Source of the DNA: Candidatus Bathyarchaeota archaeon
GTDB lineage: Archaea > Asgardarchaeota > Lokiarchaeia > Sigyniarchaeales > Sigyniarchaeaceae
Length of the DNA stretch: 7,538 bases
Direction: 5' to 3'
Assembly (NCBI GenBank): GCA_014729935.1
Contig: WJJB01000198.1
Coordinates: 1 to 7,538, forward strand
A program made the position numbers and the translations under genes. Positions 1 through 7,049 of the stretch are shown piece after piece (the first letter of the stretch is position 1; each line of letters begins with the position of its first letter). Under the pieces are notes generated by a model, which was not told the DNA's origin, did not search any database, and saw only the letters and a program-made list of their open reading frames with translations.

Positions 1-2
1 GC

Positions 3-875
3 GAGAAAGAAGGGGGCGGTCAAACCTGCGCTGGCTTGTTGATTTTCAACGATGCATGGATCACCCCTGACACGCTCGAGAATTCTATCCTCCAAGATGT
101 CATGACACCGCATCATCAAGATTACAACGGTGGCTCTGAGACGAATGAGTTCAAGGCCCCGACTGATGACGATCAGCCGATACCCGTGCCTTATTATTCC
201 GTCCAAGGTACTTTCTCGGTCACGTTGGGGATCGACACGAAGCCGGATGATCCAAAAGGAAAGGAATGGTTGGAACTTGGCTTCCTGCTCCTCACCGAGG
301 CCTTGGAGTTATGGGGTATCGGGGGAAAGACGAGCTCTGGGTATGGGCGCCTTCTGCCCAAGTCCAAGCTGAAAGCCGGCGGGAGGAGAGCAACCACCAA
401 GTATCCCCCATCGCCACGAACGGAAAAGACGGGCAAGAATTACGTGCCCCCCATCCCAAAGACGTCAAGAACCCCATCCCAGCAGGCTATTACCCCTGTG
501 GGACTCAATAGTCGCGGGAAAAACAAGAGAAAGTCATACATTAAGGAAAGGGCACCTTCTACTAAACAAAAAAGAAGAGCCAAAGAAAGGAAAACTAAAA
601 TCAAGCATACTCTCGACAGGTCCATCATCGAAGCCAAGGTGGATTCAAGGGAGCATGAAGATGAGTTAGAAGACCTTTGCAGGAAAGCTTGGAAGACCAT
701 TTTAAAAATAGGAAGCAGGCCGATGGACCTGGGAAAGCTCCTCAATATGGCGGGTATCGATAAGGACTTCAAGTTCTATTTCGTGAAACCGAAAGAGTGC
801 ATCCAATTTGTCATCAAGGTATACGGGGCTAAGGACGAATACGGTTTTGATTCAAGGGGTCTTAAGAGAAAGTAG
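3..875 (+). CDS. cmr6: Cmr6, type III-B RAMP (Cas7-like) subunit, 5'-truncated, with a C-terminal extension
   Basis: Cmr6 is the RAMP subunit that caps the backbone of the Cmr complex and helps bind guide and target RNA. The frame is open to the left edge, so the start lies outside the window; a TTG at 36 is only an internal codon. Counting from base 36, the Cmr6 signature DVMTPHHQDY is at residues 21-30, followed by a PTDDDQPIPVPYYSV segment and then the glycine-rich RAMP loop GIGGKTSSGYG near residues 94-105. In most Cmr6 proteins this loop lies close to the C-terminus. Here about 170 residues follow: a Lys/Arg/Pro/Ser-rich, probably disordered stretch (about 110-190), then an acidic-to-mixed, helix-prone segment (about 191-279) ending in RGLKRK. 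The family call is firm; the extension is not recognised. The TAG stop is 11 bp before cas10. Cmr1 is the alternative RAMP, but the MTPHH and DDDQPIPVP motifs favour Cmr6. Confidence 0.9.
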   Translation, partial: EKEGGGQTCAGLLIFNDAWITPDTLENSILQDVMTPHHQDYNGGSETNEFKAPTDDDQPIPVPYYSVQGTFSVTLGIDTKPDDPKGKEWLELGFLLLTEALELWGIGGKTSSGYGRLLPKSKLKAGGRRATTKYPPSPRTEKTGKNYVPPIPKTSRTPSQQAITPVGLNSRGKNKRKSYIKERAPSTKQKRRAKERKTKIKHTLDRSIIEAKVDSREHEDELEDLCRKAWKTILKIGSRPMDLGKLLNMAGIDKDFKFYFVKPKECIQFVIKVYGAKDEYGFDSRGLKRK

Positions 876-886
876 GGGGATATATA

Positions 887-2644
887 ATGACTGGACATGC
901 TATAGCGATAACGATAGGCAGCGTTCAAAGTCTCGTCGCCGCGGCAAGACGGACCAAGGATCTCTGGTTTGGTTCGCACTTGATCTCAGAGATGAGCAAG
1001 GCAATGGCGAAGGTGGTTGCCGGGAGCGGTAGGTTAGTCTTTCCTGCCGTGGACGATAGCACCTTGAATAACTTGGATCCAGCACCACGCGATACAAGCG
1101 CCTTCAACGTCTCGAATATCATCCTTGCCATCTTGGAGGATGGAATCGATCCTGTTATCCTCAAGGACGAGGCAATTAAAGCCGCTAAATCCATCTTGGA
1201 TTATTACGCCAATAAATTGAACGAAACTTGGATCGACCAAGACATCTGGAACTCCCAAGTGAGTGATTTGGTGAGCTTCCACGCTGCTTGGGTACCGTTC
1301 GGTGGGGAGCAGACTTGGGACAAGACACGCAAACGGTTAATGCGACTACTTTCCGCTCGGAAGGCCTTGCGGGACTTTAAACCGGCGAAAGGAAAGACCA
1401 ATGTGCCCAAGTGTTCTCTTTGTGGTGCACGGGAGTCTGTTCTTTCAACGAATGAAGATACCCGTGCTCGATTAAGAGCTGATCCTGCTTTCCGGTTGAG
1501 AGAGGGGGAAGAAATCTGCGCCCTTGGACTCATCAAGCGAAATGTGAAGGTAAGCTTTCCATCCGTTTCCCGCATCGCCATGCAAGCTTGGGTGAAGGCA
1601 AATTTTAATGAGAATAACAAGACAGGAAAATTTCTTCAAGATCTCAACAATCTATTGCAAGAAAATCATCCATCGTTCGCCCCAGGAACTGGGGATTATT
1701 ACGAGAACTTGAAGTTCGACTTGGAATTTCTCTATCCATCCCGGATGGAGCAAATGATCGTGGAATTCGAGAGTCTTCAAGGAAAGACCGATGATCTAAA
1801 AATACTTGGTGAGATCAAGGAATTGATGGAATCCGCTAGGATTTCAGAACCAACCAGTTATTACGCCGTCATCCTTGGGGATGGAGACCGCATGGGAAAG
1901 ATAATCTCATCTATTGAGACCCCCACGGATCATAGAGCATTTTCATTAAAACTTGCAGAATTCACTGATAAAGCTAAGCAGATCGTTAACAAAAACGATG
2001 GCGTGGTGATCTACGCGGGCGGGGACGACGTCCTTGCCCTTGCACCCGTGCATAATGCCATTGAGATCACGAAACTACTCTCACAGCAATTCTCAAATGA
2101 CTTATCTGGTTTCAAGGGTAATGGCGAGATGACCTTTTCCGCGGGTATAGTTATCGCCCACGTGCTCGAACCACTAAACGTGGTCCTTGATTGGGCTCGC
2201 AAGGCGGAACGAGATGCCAAGGAACCAGACAGGAACGGCTTGGCGATCCACTTGTATTCTAGGTCCGGTAGCCCGCTCCAATGCAAGTTTAAATGGACGG
2301 AATTCTTGCTGGACGGTACCAAGGGAGATATCATCTCACACTTGGTCCATCTCATTAAGGACGCAGCACTACCAAGTGGTATACCATATGCCCTTCAAGA
2401 TGTGGTCAATTTCTACCAGAAAATCATAGAAAACGGCGATAACATCGATATCCTCAAGAAGGATGTCTTGAAGATCCTTTCCCGGAAAGGCATCAAGCCT
2501 GGAAAGAAAGAAGAGATCGAGGACTTCATATTGAATCTGCTGCAGCTTGATGGAAGGAAAATGAAACGCTCGTTAAACGGCGTGAAGGCCATGCTCGTGG
2601 CTCGCCACGTTGCACAGGTCGTGGAAACAAGCACGGAGGAATGA
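887..2644 (+). CDS. cas10: Cas10/Cmr2, HD-less cyclic-oligoadenylate synthase subunit
   Basis: Large subunit of the type III-B complex. When target RNA is bound, its Palm domain converts ATP to cyclic oligoadenylate. The 585-residue protein starts directly in the first cyclase-like domain (ITIGSVQSLVAAARRTKDLW, residues 8-27), so the N-terminal HD nuclease of many Cas10 proteins is absent. A zinc-ribbon region follows: C176-x2-C179 and one further Cys at 211 (EEICALGLIKR). The catalytic Palm2 has metal-binding D332-G-D334 (LGDGDRMGK) and the GGDD motif at 378-381 in VIYAGGDDVLAL, then MTFSAGIVIAH and WARKAERDAK, all typical of Cmr2. The last roughly 90 residues are the helical D4-like domain. 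The ATG at 887 is preceded by a G-rich ribosome site (GGGGGA, 875-880). The stop TGA overlaps the first of two possible cmr3 start codons. Cyclase activity is inferred from intact motifs. Confidence 0.97.
   Translation: MTGHAIAITIGSVQSLVAAARRTKDLWFGSHLISEMSKAMAKVVAGSGRLVFPAVDDSTLNNLDPAPRDTSAFNVSNIILAILEDGIDPVILKDEAIKAAKSILDYYANKLNETWIDQDIWNSQVSDLVSFHAAWVPFGGEQTWDKTRKRLMRLLSARKALRDFKPAKGKTNVPKCSLCGARESVLSTNEDTRARLRADPAFRLREGEEICALGLIKRNVKVSFPSVSRIAMQAWVKANFNENNKTGKFLQDLNNLLQENHPSFAPGTGDYYENLKFDLEFLYPSRMEQMIVEFESLQGKTDDLKILGEIKELMESARISEPTSYYAVILGDGDRMGKIISSIETPTDHRAFSLKLAEFTDKAKQIVNKNDGVVIYAGGDDVLALAPVHNAIEITKLLSQQFSNDLSGFKGNGEMTFSAGIVIAHVLEPLNVVLDWARKAERDAKEPDRNGLAIHLYSRSGSPLQCKFKWTEFLLDGTKGDIISHLVHLIKDAALPSGIPYALQDVVNFYQKIIENGDNIDILKKDVLKILSRKGIKPGKKEEIEDFILNLLQLDGRKMKRSLNGVKAMLVARHVAQVVETSTEE
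2635..2640 (+). promoter_or_regulatory. Ribosome binding site deciding the cmr3 start
   Basis: GGAGGA lies inside the last codons of cas10. It touches the ATG at 2641 but is 6 nt from the ATG at 2647. Normal Shine-Dalgarno spacing therefore favours 2647, although 2641 would give a classic ATGA overlap with the cas10 stop. The difference is only two residues. Confidence 0.6.
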
Positions 2645-2646
2645 AA

Positions 2647-3846
2647 ATGGGAACCAAAACATTTATCGTGGAATGCAGGGACGGCATCGTAGCCAGGGAC
2701 AGCAGGCCATTCGGAAAGAACAAGGGAAATCATGCATACAGTCTTGACTGGCCTTTTCCTTCCACGTTAGCCGGAGCATTGCGCACCTTCATGGGCAAAC
2801 GGCTTGGTGGCATTTTCGACCAAGGCATGATAAAGAAACTGAAAAATTTGCAGGTAATGGGGGGGTTCCCGACCAAGGACGGGAGTGTCTACCTGCCTGC
2901 ACCCAGTGACGCAGTATTTTCACGGGATGGGGACTACCCTTATACCTATACACGCTATCCCGTGTTGCCTGAGTTCTTGGATGATGGTGAAGGATGCGAT
3001 CTCCCTGCCCCTTCCTTGCAACCGGCTTTTCTTTCCGACGGTGGGCGTGATGATTTCAAGCCCCCCAAGGAAAGCCCGACTTTCTGGTCCCTTGATGAAA
3101 TCGAGTCATGGTTGACCGACCAACCTGAGCCCAAGACCTTTGATAGCGTGGGAGGGCATCCATTCATGGGGCTTCCACCTAAGGAAAAGCGCGTGCACGT
3201 TTCAATCGACCCGGATACGAGAACCGCGTTGGAACACCACCTTTTCTCCATCTCCAGGATTGCACTTCCAACCGGTGTTGGACTCCTCATAGGTTGCGAA
3301 TACGATTCTAGCAAACCTGGCAAAGATTTGGTCGAAGAGTTACCTGCTCACTTCATCACGACGCTAGGTGGCCAGCGACGCTTGGCCTCTTGGGAAGAAA
3401 AGAGTAATGGCGCTAAAAGCTTATGGTCTTGCCCAGGAAATATTTCTCATGTTCTTGGTGAATCTAAAGCGGTCCGTATGCTGTTGGTTACCCCCGCCCT
3501 GTTCAAAAATGGATGGGTGCCGGGATGGCTGGAAAAAGATGATGCCGGCATGCTCAAGGGCAATCCCCCTTCGTTGAATGCAGGGGGTGGCTTGGAGCTG
3601 GAACTCGTTTCAGCATGTATCGGAAACTGGCAACCCATCTCTGGTTGGAGTTACGAGACAAAGGGTGAGAAAAAGCTACACCGACTCGTGCCAGCAGGGA
3701 GTGTCTATTTCTTCAGAATTGCTAGTGGGAGTGCCAATGACTTGGAGAAGGCATGGATGAAGGCCGTGTCCGACGAATTGCAGGACAGGATGGATGGGTT
3801 TGGATTGGCGGTTTGGGGCAATTGGAACGGGAATGATGAATCATGA
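2647..3846 (+). CDS. cmr3: Cmr3, type III-B Cas5-like RAMP subunit
   Basis: Cmr3 binds the 5' repeat-derived tag of the crRNA and sits next to Cas10 at the base of the complex. The 399-residue protein (401 if started at 2641) shows the family marks in order: an N-terminal RDSRPFG at residues 17-23 (consensus RD.RPF); W-x-FPSTLAGALRTFMG at about 35-50, the RAMP fold helix; a long middle with aromatic and proline-rich loops; LVPAGSVYFF at 347-356; and GFGLAVWGNW at 384-393, the C-terminal glycine-rich strand. It is fused tightly to cas10 upstream, and the AT-rich gap to cmr4 is about 31 bp. No active site is expected in this family. Length and motif order are ordinary for Cmr3. Confidence 0.95.
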   Translation: MGTKTFIVECRDGIVARDSRPFGKNKGNHAYSLDWPFPSTLAGALRTFMGKRLGGIFDQGMIKKLKNLQVMGGFPTKDGSVYLPAPSDAVFSRDGDYPYTYTRYPVLPEFLDDGEGCDLPAPSLQPAFLSDGGRDDFKPPKESPTFWSLDEIESWLTDQPEPKTFDSVGGHPFMGLPPKEKRVHVSIDPDTRTALEHHLFSISRIALPTGVGLLIGCEYDSSKPGKDLVEELPAHFITTLGGQRRLASWEEKSNGAKSLWSCPGNISHVLGESKAVRMLLVTPALFKNGWVPGWLEKDDAGMLKGNPPSLNAGGGLELELVSACIGNWQPISGWSYETKGEKKLHRLVPAGSVYFFRIASGSANDLEKAWMKAVSDELQDRMDGFGLAVWGNWNGNDES

Positions 3847-3864
3847 AGGGTTATTATCATTAAA

Positions 3865-3871
3865 AAGGTGA
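3865..3871 (+). promoter_or_regulatory. Ribosome binding site of cmr4
   Basis: AAGGTGA, complementary to the archaeal 16S 3' end (ATCACCTCC), lies 6 nt before the ATG at 3878. It supports that ATG over the TTG at 3875. The surrounding 31-bp gap is AT-rich, but I see no convincing internal TATA box. Confidence 0.6.
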
Positions 3872-3877
3872 ACATTG

Positions 3878-4777
3878 ATGAAAAACAAGAAGATGTATTG
3901 GATCCATGCCCTTTCACCCTTGCATGTCGGGACCGGAAGGGGCATGGGCTTTATTGACCTTCCCATCGCCAGGGAAATGCACACGGGATGGCCTTTCATC
4001 CCGGCAACCTCATTGAAGGGTGCGATGAGAGCGAAACTGGAGGGTAACCTGAAACGAAAGTTGTTGGACATTGCATTCGGTTCCTCGGGCAAGGACCTGG
4101 CCAATGCAGGCTCGGTGGTTTTCACCGATGCAAAAATGAGTTGCTTGCCGGTGCGAAGCGCGTTGGGAACATTCGCATACGTGACATCACCATTGGTGCT
4201 AAATCGGATAAACCGTGACCGTATTCAAGGATCTGGAACGAAGGATCCCATCGAAGTCCCATTAGTTACCAATGGAAAGATAGTTGTTGCAAAGAACTCA
4301 GTAATAAGCTTGGAAGGAAAGAAAAAAGAGAATACGAAGGGGGTCGTATATCTTGATGATTTCGATCTCGAGGTAATTGAACACGCCAATGAATGGGCGG
4401 ATTTTCTCGCCGACGAGATTTTTGATGATTCCACGTGGAAAACCGTGTTCAAGCGTCGATTCGCGATTGTCGGAGATGATGTCTTCACGTTCCTATCCAA
4501 AACTGCGACGGAAGTCAATACCAGGATCAGGATAGATAACGAAAAGGGCGTTGTTGATAAGGGTGCATTATGGTACGAGGAAGCCGCCCCGGTCGATTCA
4601 ATTTTCCAAGGATATGCATGGTGTGATAAGATACACGGGAAAGGAAAGGAGACCCATGCCGGCGATCTATTTACCAAGGTGTGCCCCAGCGAGCCCATTT
4701 CCTTATTGCTTGGTGGTAATATCTCCACGGGAAAAGGATGGGTGAGGATAAAATTCACGGGTGATGCAAAAGCATGA
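3878..4777 (+). CDS. cmr4: Cmr4, Cas7 backbone and target-RNA endonuclease
   Basis: Cmr4 forms the repeated backbone of the Cmr filament; each copy cuts the bound target RNA once per 6-nt interval. The 299-residue protein opens with MYWIHALSPLHVGTGRG, then FIDLPIARE and TGWPFIPATSLKGAMR, a classic Cmr4 N-terminus. Asp27 in IDLPI matches the catalytic Asp (Asp26 in the Pyrococcus furiosus protein), so slicing activity should be intact. Near the C-terminus LLLGGNISTGKGW (residues 276-288) is the family's glycine-rich loop. The ATG at 3878 has a good ribosome site; a TTG one codon upstream is less likely. The stop TGA overlaps the cmr5 ATG (ATGA), which suggests translational coupling and similar expression of both subunits. 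Confidence 0.96.
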   Translation: MKNKKMYWIHALSPLHVGTGRGMGFIDLPIAREMHTGWPFIPATSLKGAMRAKLEGNLKRKLLDIAFGSSGKDLANAGSVVFTDAKMSCLPVRSALGTFAYVTSPLVLNRINRDRIQGSGTKDPIEVPLVTNGKIVVAKNSVISLEGKKKENTKGVVYLDDFDLEVIEHANEWADFLADEIFDDSTWKTVFKRRFAIVGDDVFTFLSKTATEVNTRIRIDNEKGVVDKGALWYEEAAPVDSIFQGYAWCDKIHGKGKETHAGDLFTKVCPSEPISLLLGGNISTGKGWVRIKFTGDAKA

Positions 4778-5133
4778 AAATTCTTAACAAACAACAAGAA
4801 CGGGCCGCGCGAGCCATAGAAATCGTTGCAGAGAAGCAAAATATCGAAAAGGACGATGTCTACGCCTCATTCGCCCTCTCCTTCCCCGCCCTGCTGCATA
4901 ACTGCGGGTTGGTACAATCCATTGCATTCGCATTCGCGAAAACGAAGGGACAACGGGGGAAATCGATATCGGGGTACCTTGAAGACCTCGCCAAGATGAT
5001 GAACTTGGATTCAGCGGAAAAGCTTGGAAAACTCTCCCGCGAGGTACGGGCCATCGAGTACATGCGTTTAAGTGCCGAGGCAATGTCCTGCGCAGGATGG
5101 CTGAAACGGTACGTCGAGGCCATGCATGAATGA
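4774..5133 (+). CDS. cmr5: Cmr5, small helical subunit (Cas11-like)
   Basis: Cmr5 is the small all-helical subunit that stacks along the Cmr4 filament and braces the guide-target duplex. The 119-residue product fits the usual size. Recognisable marks are the N-terminal helix NKQQERAARAIEIV, the YASFALSFPALLHNCGLVQSI segment spread over about residues 29-50 (family pattern P.LL..GL.Q), and a C-terminal AMSCAGWLKRYVEAM helix (consensus WLKR). The start overlaps the cmr4 stop, and GGGTGAT (4759-4765) is 8 nt upstream as ribosome site. The stop TGA overlaps the csx1 ATG. No catalytic residues are expected. Position and sequence together make the call firm despite the small size. Confidence 0.93.
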   Translation: MKILNKQQERAARAIEIVAEKQNIEKDDVYASFALSFPALLHNCGLVQSIAFAFAKTKGQRGKSISGYLEDLAKMMNLDSAEKLGKLSREVRAIEYMRLSAEAMSCAGWLKRYVEAMHE

Positions 5134-6572
5134 AAATCCTGGTAGCAACGTGGGGATTGCCTTGGAAGAACAACAAAGGGAACCCGCTCGACCCAGGCTG
5201 GGAATCCTCGAATGATACAATGGGCTGGCAGAAAGTAACCTACAAGTGGAAGGACAAGCGGATGACATGTCGTACCGACTTGCCCCTGCTCGCGAGTAGC
5301 ATCAAGCCAGATCAAACCCTCGTAATAGTCTTGGATACCGTAACCGAGATCTTCCGGGATACCTACACGGTGCTCCTGAAAGACGTGGAGAACTTATTTC
5401 AAGGGTTCTTGAAAACCATCGAGGAAAAAACACCTTTCCCTTTCATGAATAATTTACAAATCCTCGCTAGTCCTGGGACTGGCACGTACAACAAGGCTCA
5501 CTTCAAGGGCGAACTGCTCGATTTTTTCTACCATCTCTACTATTGTTTAGCTATCTACTTGAGTTCCATGCCATGCGAGGAAATCATCGAGTTACATCTT
5601 GACTTGACCCACGGCGTCAATTTCATGCCAACGTTGACATACCGCGCCTTGAGAGACCTAGGATCACTACTTGCCATGACCACGAAGGTTTCCCTTAGCG
5701 TGTATAACTCGGAGCCATTCACGAGAGAAAGATCACCTGAGAGTGTGCTGGAGATTCACGAGGTTGAATCGGTACAGTTGTTTCCCTCACCCCATTTCAA
5801 CATGATTGAAGCAACGAACCTGAGACCACTAAAGGCTCCGAGTGATCTTTCCAGGAGACATTCCAATCTCTTGGAAACGTGGGCCACCGAAGCTCGTTTC
5901 TCCCGGTCTCTCTCTCAAGTGAGATCGAAACAGGTCATTGACTGGATAAACTGCTTCTGCAGTGCAACCATGAATGGTATCCCGCTGGCAATGCTCCACT
6001 TTCGCATTGATACGCACGGCTTGAAGTCTTACCTTGAAAAGCTCACCAATCTCTATCGCGACGGCATCACCCTATCGAGAGCCAATGACGAGGTAGAATT
6101 CATTCTCGAGCGGCAGTATTCTTTCACGCGCCAATTCTTGGCTCTAGTGAAGACTTGGATTGCCACGGTGCTCCTTGAGAAAATTATTCCTCCAAGGATT
6201 CACGGGGACCAAACATATTCCCTGAAGGATCTTTTCAAGCTCAAGAATGGTTTACTGAAACGGGACAAGAAAGTGGAAGCCACCGTTAATTTGGAGTTGA
6301 ATAAACTTCGGTTCCTAAAATCCAAGAGGCTTCCCCACTGGATTCCCTACAAGGATTTGATGGGTCACGAGGAGAAAAGCAACCGGGAAAAAATGCGAGA
6401 AAAAGATTTACGAAATTTTAATCGAAATTTCTTAGCCCACGTGGGATTCGAGTCGACTGCAATCGAGCTAAAAACCGATGAAAACGATCTCTTGATACGA
6501 TATATTAAGGGGGAACCGGTGCAGAACAGGATCAGGGAAGCATTAGAAAAGGGGATCACAGTGACACGTTAG
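5130..6572 (+). CDS. csx1: Csx1, CARF-HEPN cyclic-oligoadenylate-activated ribonuclease
   Basis: Csx1 is the stand-alone effector of type III systems. Its CARF domain binds cyclic oligoadenylate (typically cA4) made by Cas10, and this switches on the C-terminal HEPN RNase for non-specific RNA cutting. The 480-residue length fits the family. It starts MKILVATWGLPW, with Rossmann-like strands and a TLVIVLDTVTEI segment. LASPGTGTYNKAHFKG and then D158-L-T-H-G162 inside LHLDLTHGVNF form the CARF ligand pocket, typical of the MJ1666-like Csx1 group. The HEPN motif is R432-N-F-L-A-H437 (R-x4-H) in RNFLAHVGFE, with the basic helices expected around it. The ATG overlaps the cmr5 stop (ATGA); a weak GAGG lies at 5116-5119. 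The last codons are repeated 72 bp downstream. No membrane segment or frameshift was seen; both functional sites look intact. Confidence 0.94.
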   Translation: MKILVATWGLPWKNNKGNPLDPGWESSNDTMGWQKVTYKWKDKRMTCRTDLPLLASSIKPDQTLVIVLDTVTEIFRDTYTVLLKDVENLFQGFLKTIEEKTPFPFMNNLQILASPGTGTYNKAHFKGELLDFFYHLYYCLAIYLSSMPCEEIIELHLDLTHGVNFMPTLTYRALRDLGSLLAMTTKVSLSVYNSEPFTRERSPESVLEIHEVESVQLFPSPHFNMIEATNLRPLKAPSDLSRRHSNLLETWATEARFSRSLSQVRSKQVIDWINCFCSATMNGIPLAMLHFRIDTHGLKSYLEKLTNLYRDGITLSRANDEVEFILERQYSFTRQFLALVKTWIATVLLEKIIPPRIHGDQTYSLKDLFKLKNGLLKRDKKVEATVNLELNKLRFLKSKRLPHWIPYKDLMGHEEKSNREKMREKDLRNFNRNFLAHVGFESTAIELKTDENDLLIRYIKGEPVQNRIREALEKGITVTR

Positions 6573-6611
6573 GTTGTACGTGGTTGTCGAACGGGGTAAG
6601 CTTTCGCGCCT

Positions 6612-6625
6612 GCCTTAGAAAAGGC
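6612..6625 (+). terminator. Small hairpin downstream of csx1, possible transcript end structure
   Basis: GCCTT (6612-6616) pairs with AAGGC (6621-6625) around an AGAA loop. There is no following T-run, so it is not a clear archaeal terminator. It is the only compact hairpin found just after the operon. Treat as weak. Confidence 0.2.
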
Positions 6626-6644
6626 GATCACGGTAACACGTTAG
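6612..6644 (+). pseudogene. Remnant of a second csx1 3' end
   Basis: In the frame of csx1 this segment reads ALEKAITVTR-stop, against ALEKGITVTR-stop at the end of csx1. Of the four base differences within the codons, three are third-position synonymous changes (GCA/GCC, ACA/ACG, GTG/GTA) and one changes Gly to Ala. The identity goes on for several bases past the stop. A tail that kept its protein reading while drifting at silent sites suggests the end of a formerly functional csx1 copy whose body was lost, or that was replaced by recombination. It has no start and is not expected to be expressed as a protein. The segment is too short to exclude a simple local duplication. Confidence 0.5.
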
Positions 6645-6965
6645 GTTATACCCTTGGTATCATTTATCGCGAAATAGCATTATTCCCCCGTGCGATGCCG
6701 CCACAAATTACCTGGTATTGATCACGAGATTGGCTCATCTCATGGTCAAACAAAATATCTCCCGTATTCATTTCCGCATTCACTTTTTCGCCCATTGAAG
6801 GCTCATGAACCGTCATCTCACCATAAGGGTTTTCACGCGAGACCGGGGCGCCTCGAAGCCGGAAATACCATCTGCATTTGCATAAAAATCCATGAAGCCC
6901 ATGTTGGTCGCCCGACCAGCATCCCTGTTGGATGCAGTCAGGATAACGCGGCATCCACGGTTTGT

Positions 6966-7023
6966 CCGGGTGCGGTGGGGTAATGGTTTTATACCACGAT
7001 TCGTTTAACGTAGTAGCACCCGG
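6966..7023. repeat. 8-bp inverted repeat flanking a TATA-like site
   Basis: CCGGGTGC (6966-6973) and GCACCCGG (7016-7023) are perfect reverse complements separated by 42 bp that include the TTTTATA at 6987-6993. They could be an operator or a chance match in GC-rich sequence. Confidence 0.3.
6987..6993 (+). promoter_or_regulatory. Possible TATA box upstream of the tRNA-like gene
   Basis: TTTTATA is the only AT-rich box in the 90 bp before the tRNA-like gene. Transcription would start about 25 bp downstream, near 7015, leaving a leader of roughly 35 nt before the mature 5' end, longer than usual. No purine-rich BRE element is obvious. Weak call. Confidence 0.25.
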
Positions 7024-7049
7024 TCCCACAACGGCGTGCAATCACCCGT

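Larger units (their letters stand above)
6540..6651 (+). repeat. 40-bp imperfect direct repeat at the csx1 3' end (period 72 bp)
   Basis: Bases 6540-6579 and 6612-6651 match at 35 of 40 positions by hand count. The first copy holds the last ten sense codons and the stop of csx1 plus 7 bases; the second lies wholly downstream. The 32 bases between them and the flanks show no similarity. The offset (72) is a multiple of three. Only two copies exist, and they differ, so this is not treated as a CRISPR array. Confidence 0.85.
6664..7041 (-). pseudogene. Unrecognised minus-strand coding region, probably frameshift-damaged
   Basis: One minus frame is open from a TTG at 7041 (directly after an in-frame TGA) to a TAA at 6664-6666, 125 codons. 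The outer parts look coding (for example NESWYKTITPPHPDKPWMPR near the start and ENPYGEMTVHEPSMGEK toward the end). The middle, about 6950-6845, is rich in Cys, Trp, Gln and His. In that middle the next frame reads better (VILTASNRDAGRATNMGF, then FYANADGISGFEAPRS), with a purine-first codon pattern. The simplest reading is one old gene with two compensating frameshifts, convergent to csx1. I do not recognise the family. It could also be non-coding sequence with chance open frames. Confidence 0.3.

Noticed and set aside
36..875. A complete gene starting at the TTG at 36
   Set aside because: The frame is open upstream to the window edge, and conserved Cmr6 N-terminal sequence would be missing, so this is an internal codon of a truncated gene.
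2011..2355. Minus-strand 114-codon frame inside cas10
   Set aside because: It is antisense to the conserved GGDD-containing Palm domain and has no features of its own.
6540..6651. A two-unit CRISPR array (about 37-nt repeats with a 35-nt spacer)
   Set aside because: The sizes fit, but one copy is the coding end of csx1, the copies differ at 5 of 40 positions, differences are mostly silent, and there is no third unit.
6690..6983. Plus-strand 97-codon open frame
   Set aside because: His/Ser/Pro/Cys-rich composition and no ribosome site; it looks like the antisense shadow of better minus-strand frames.
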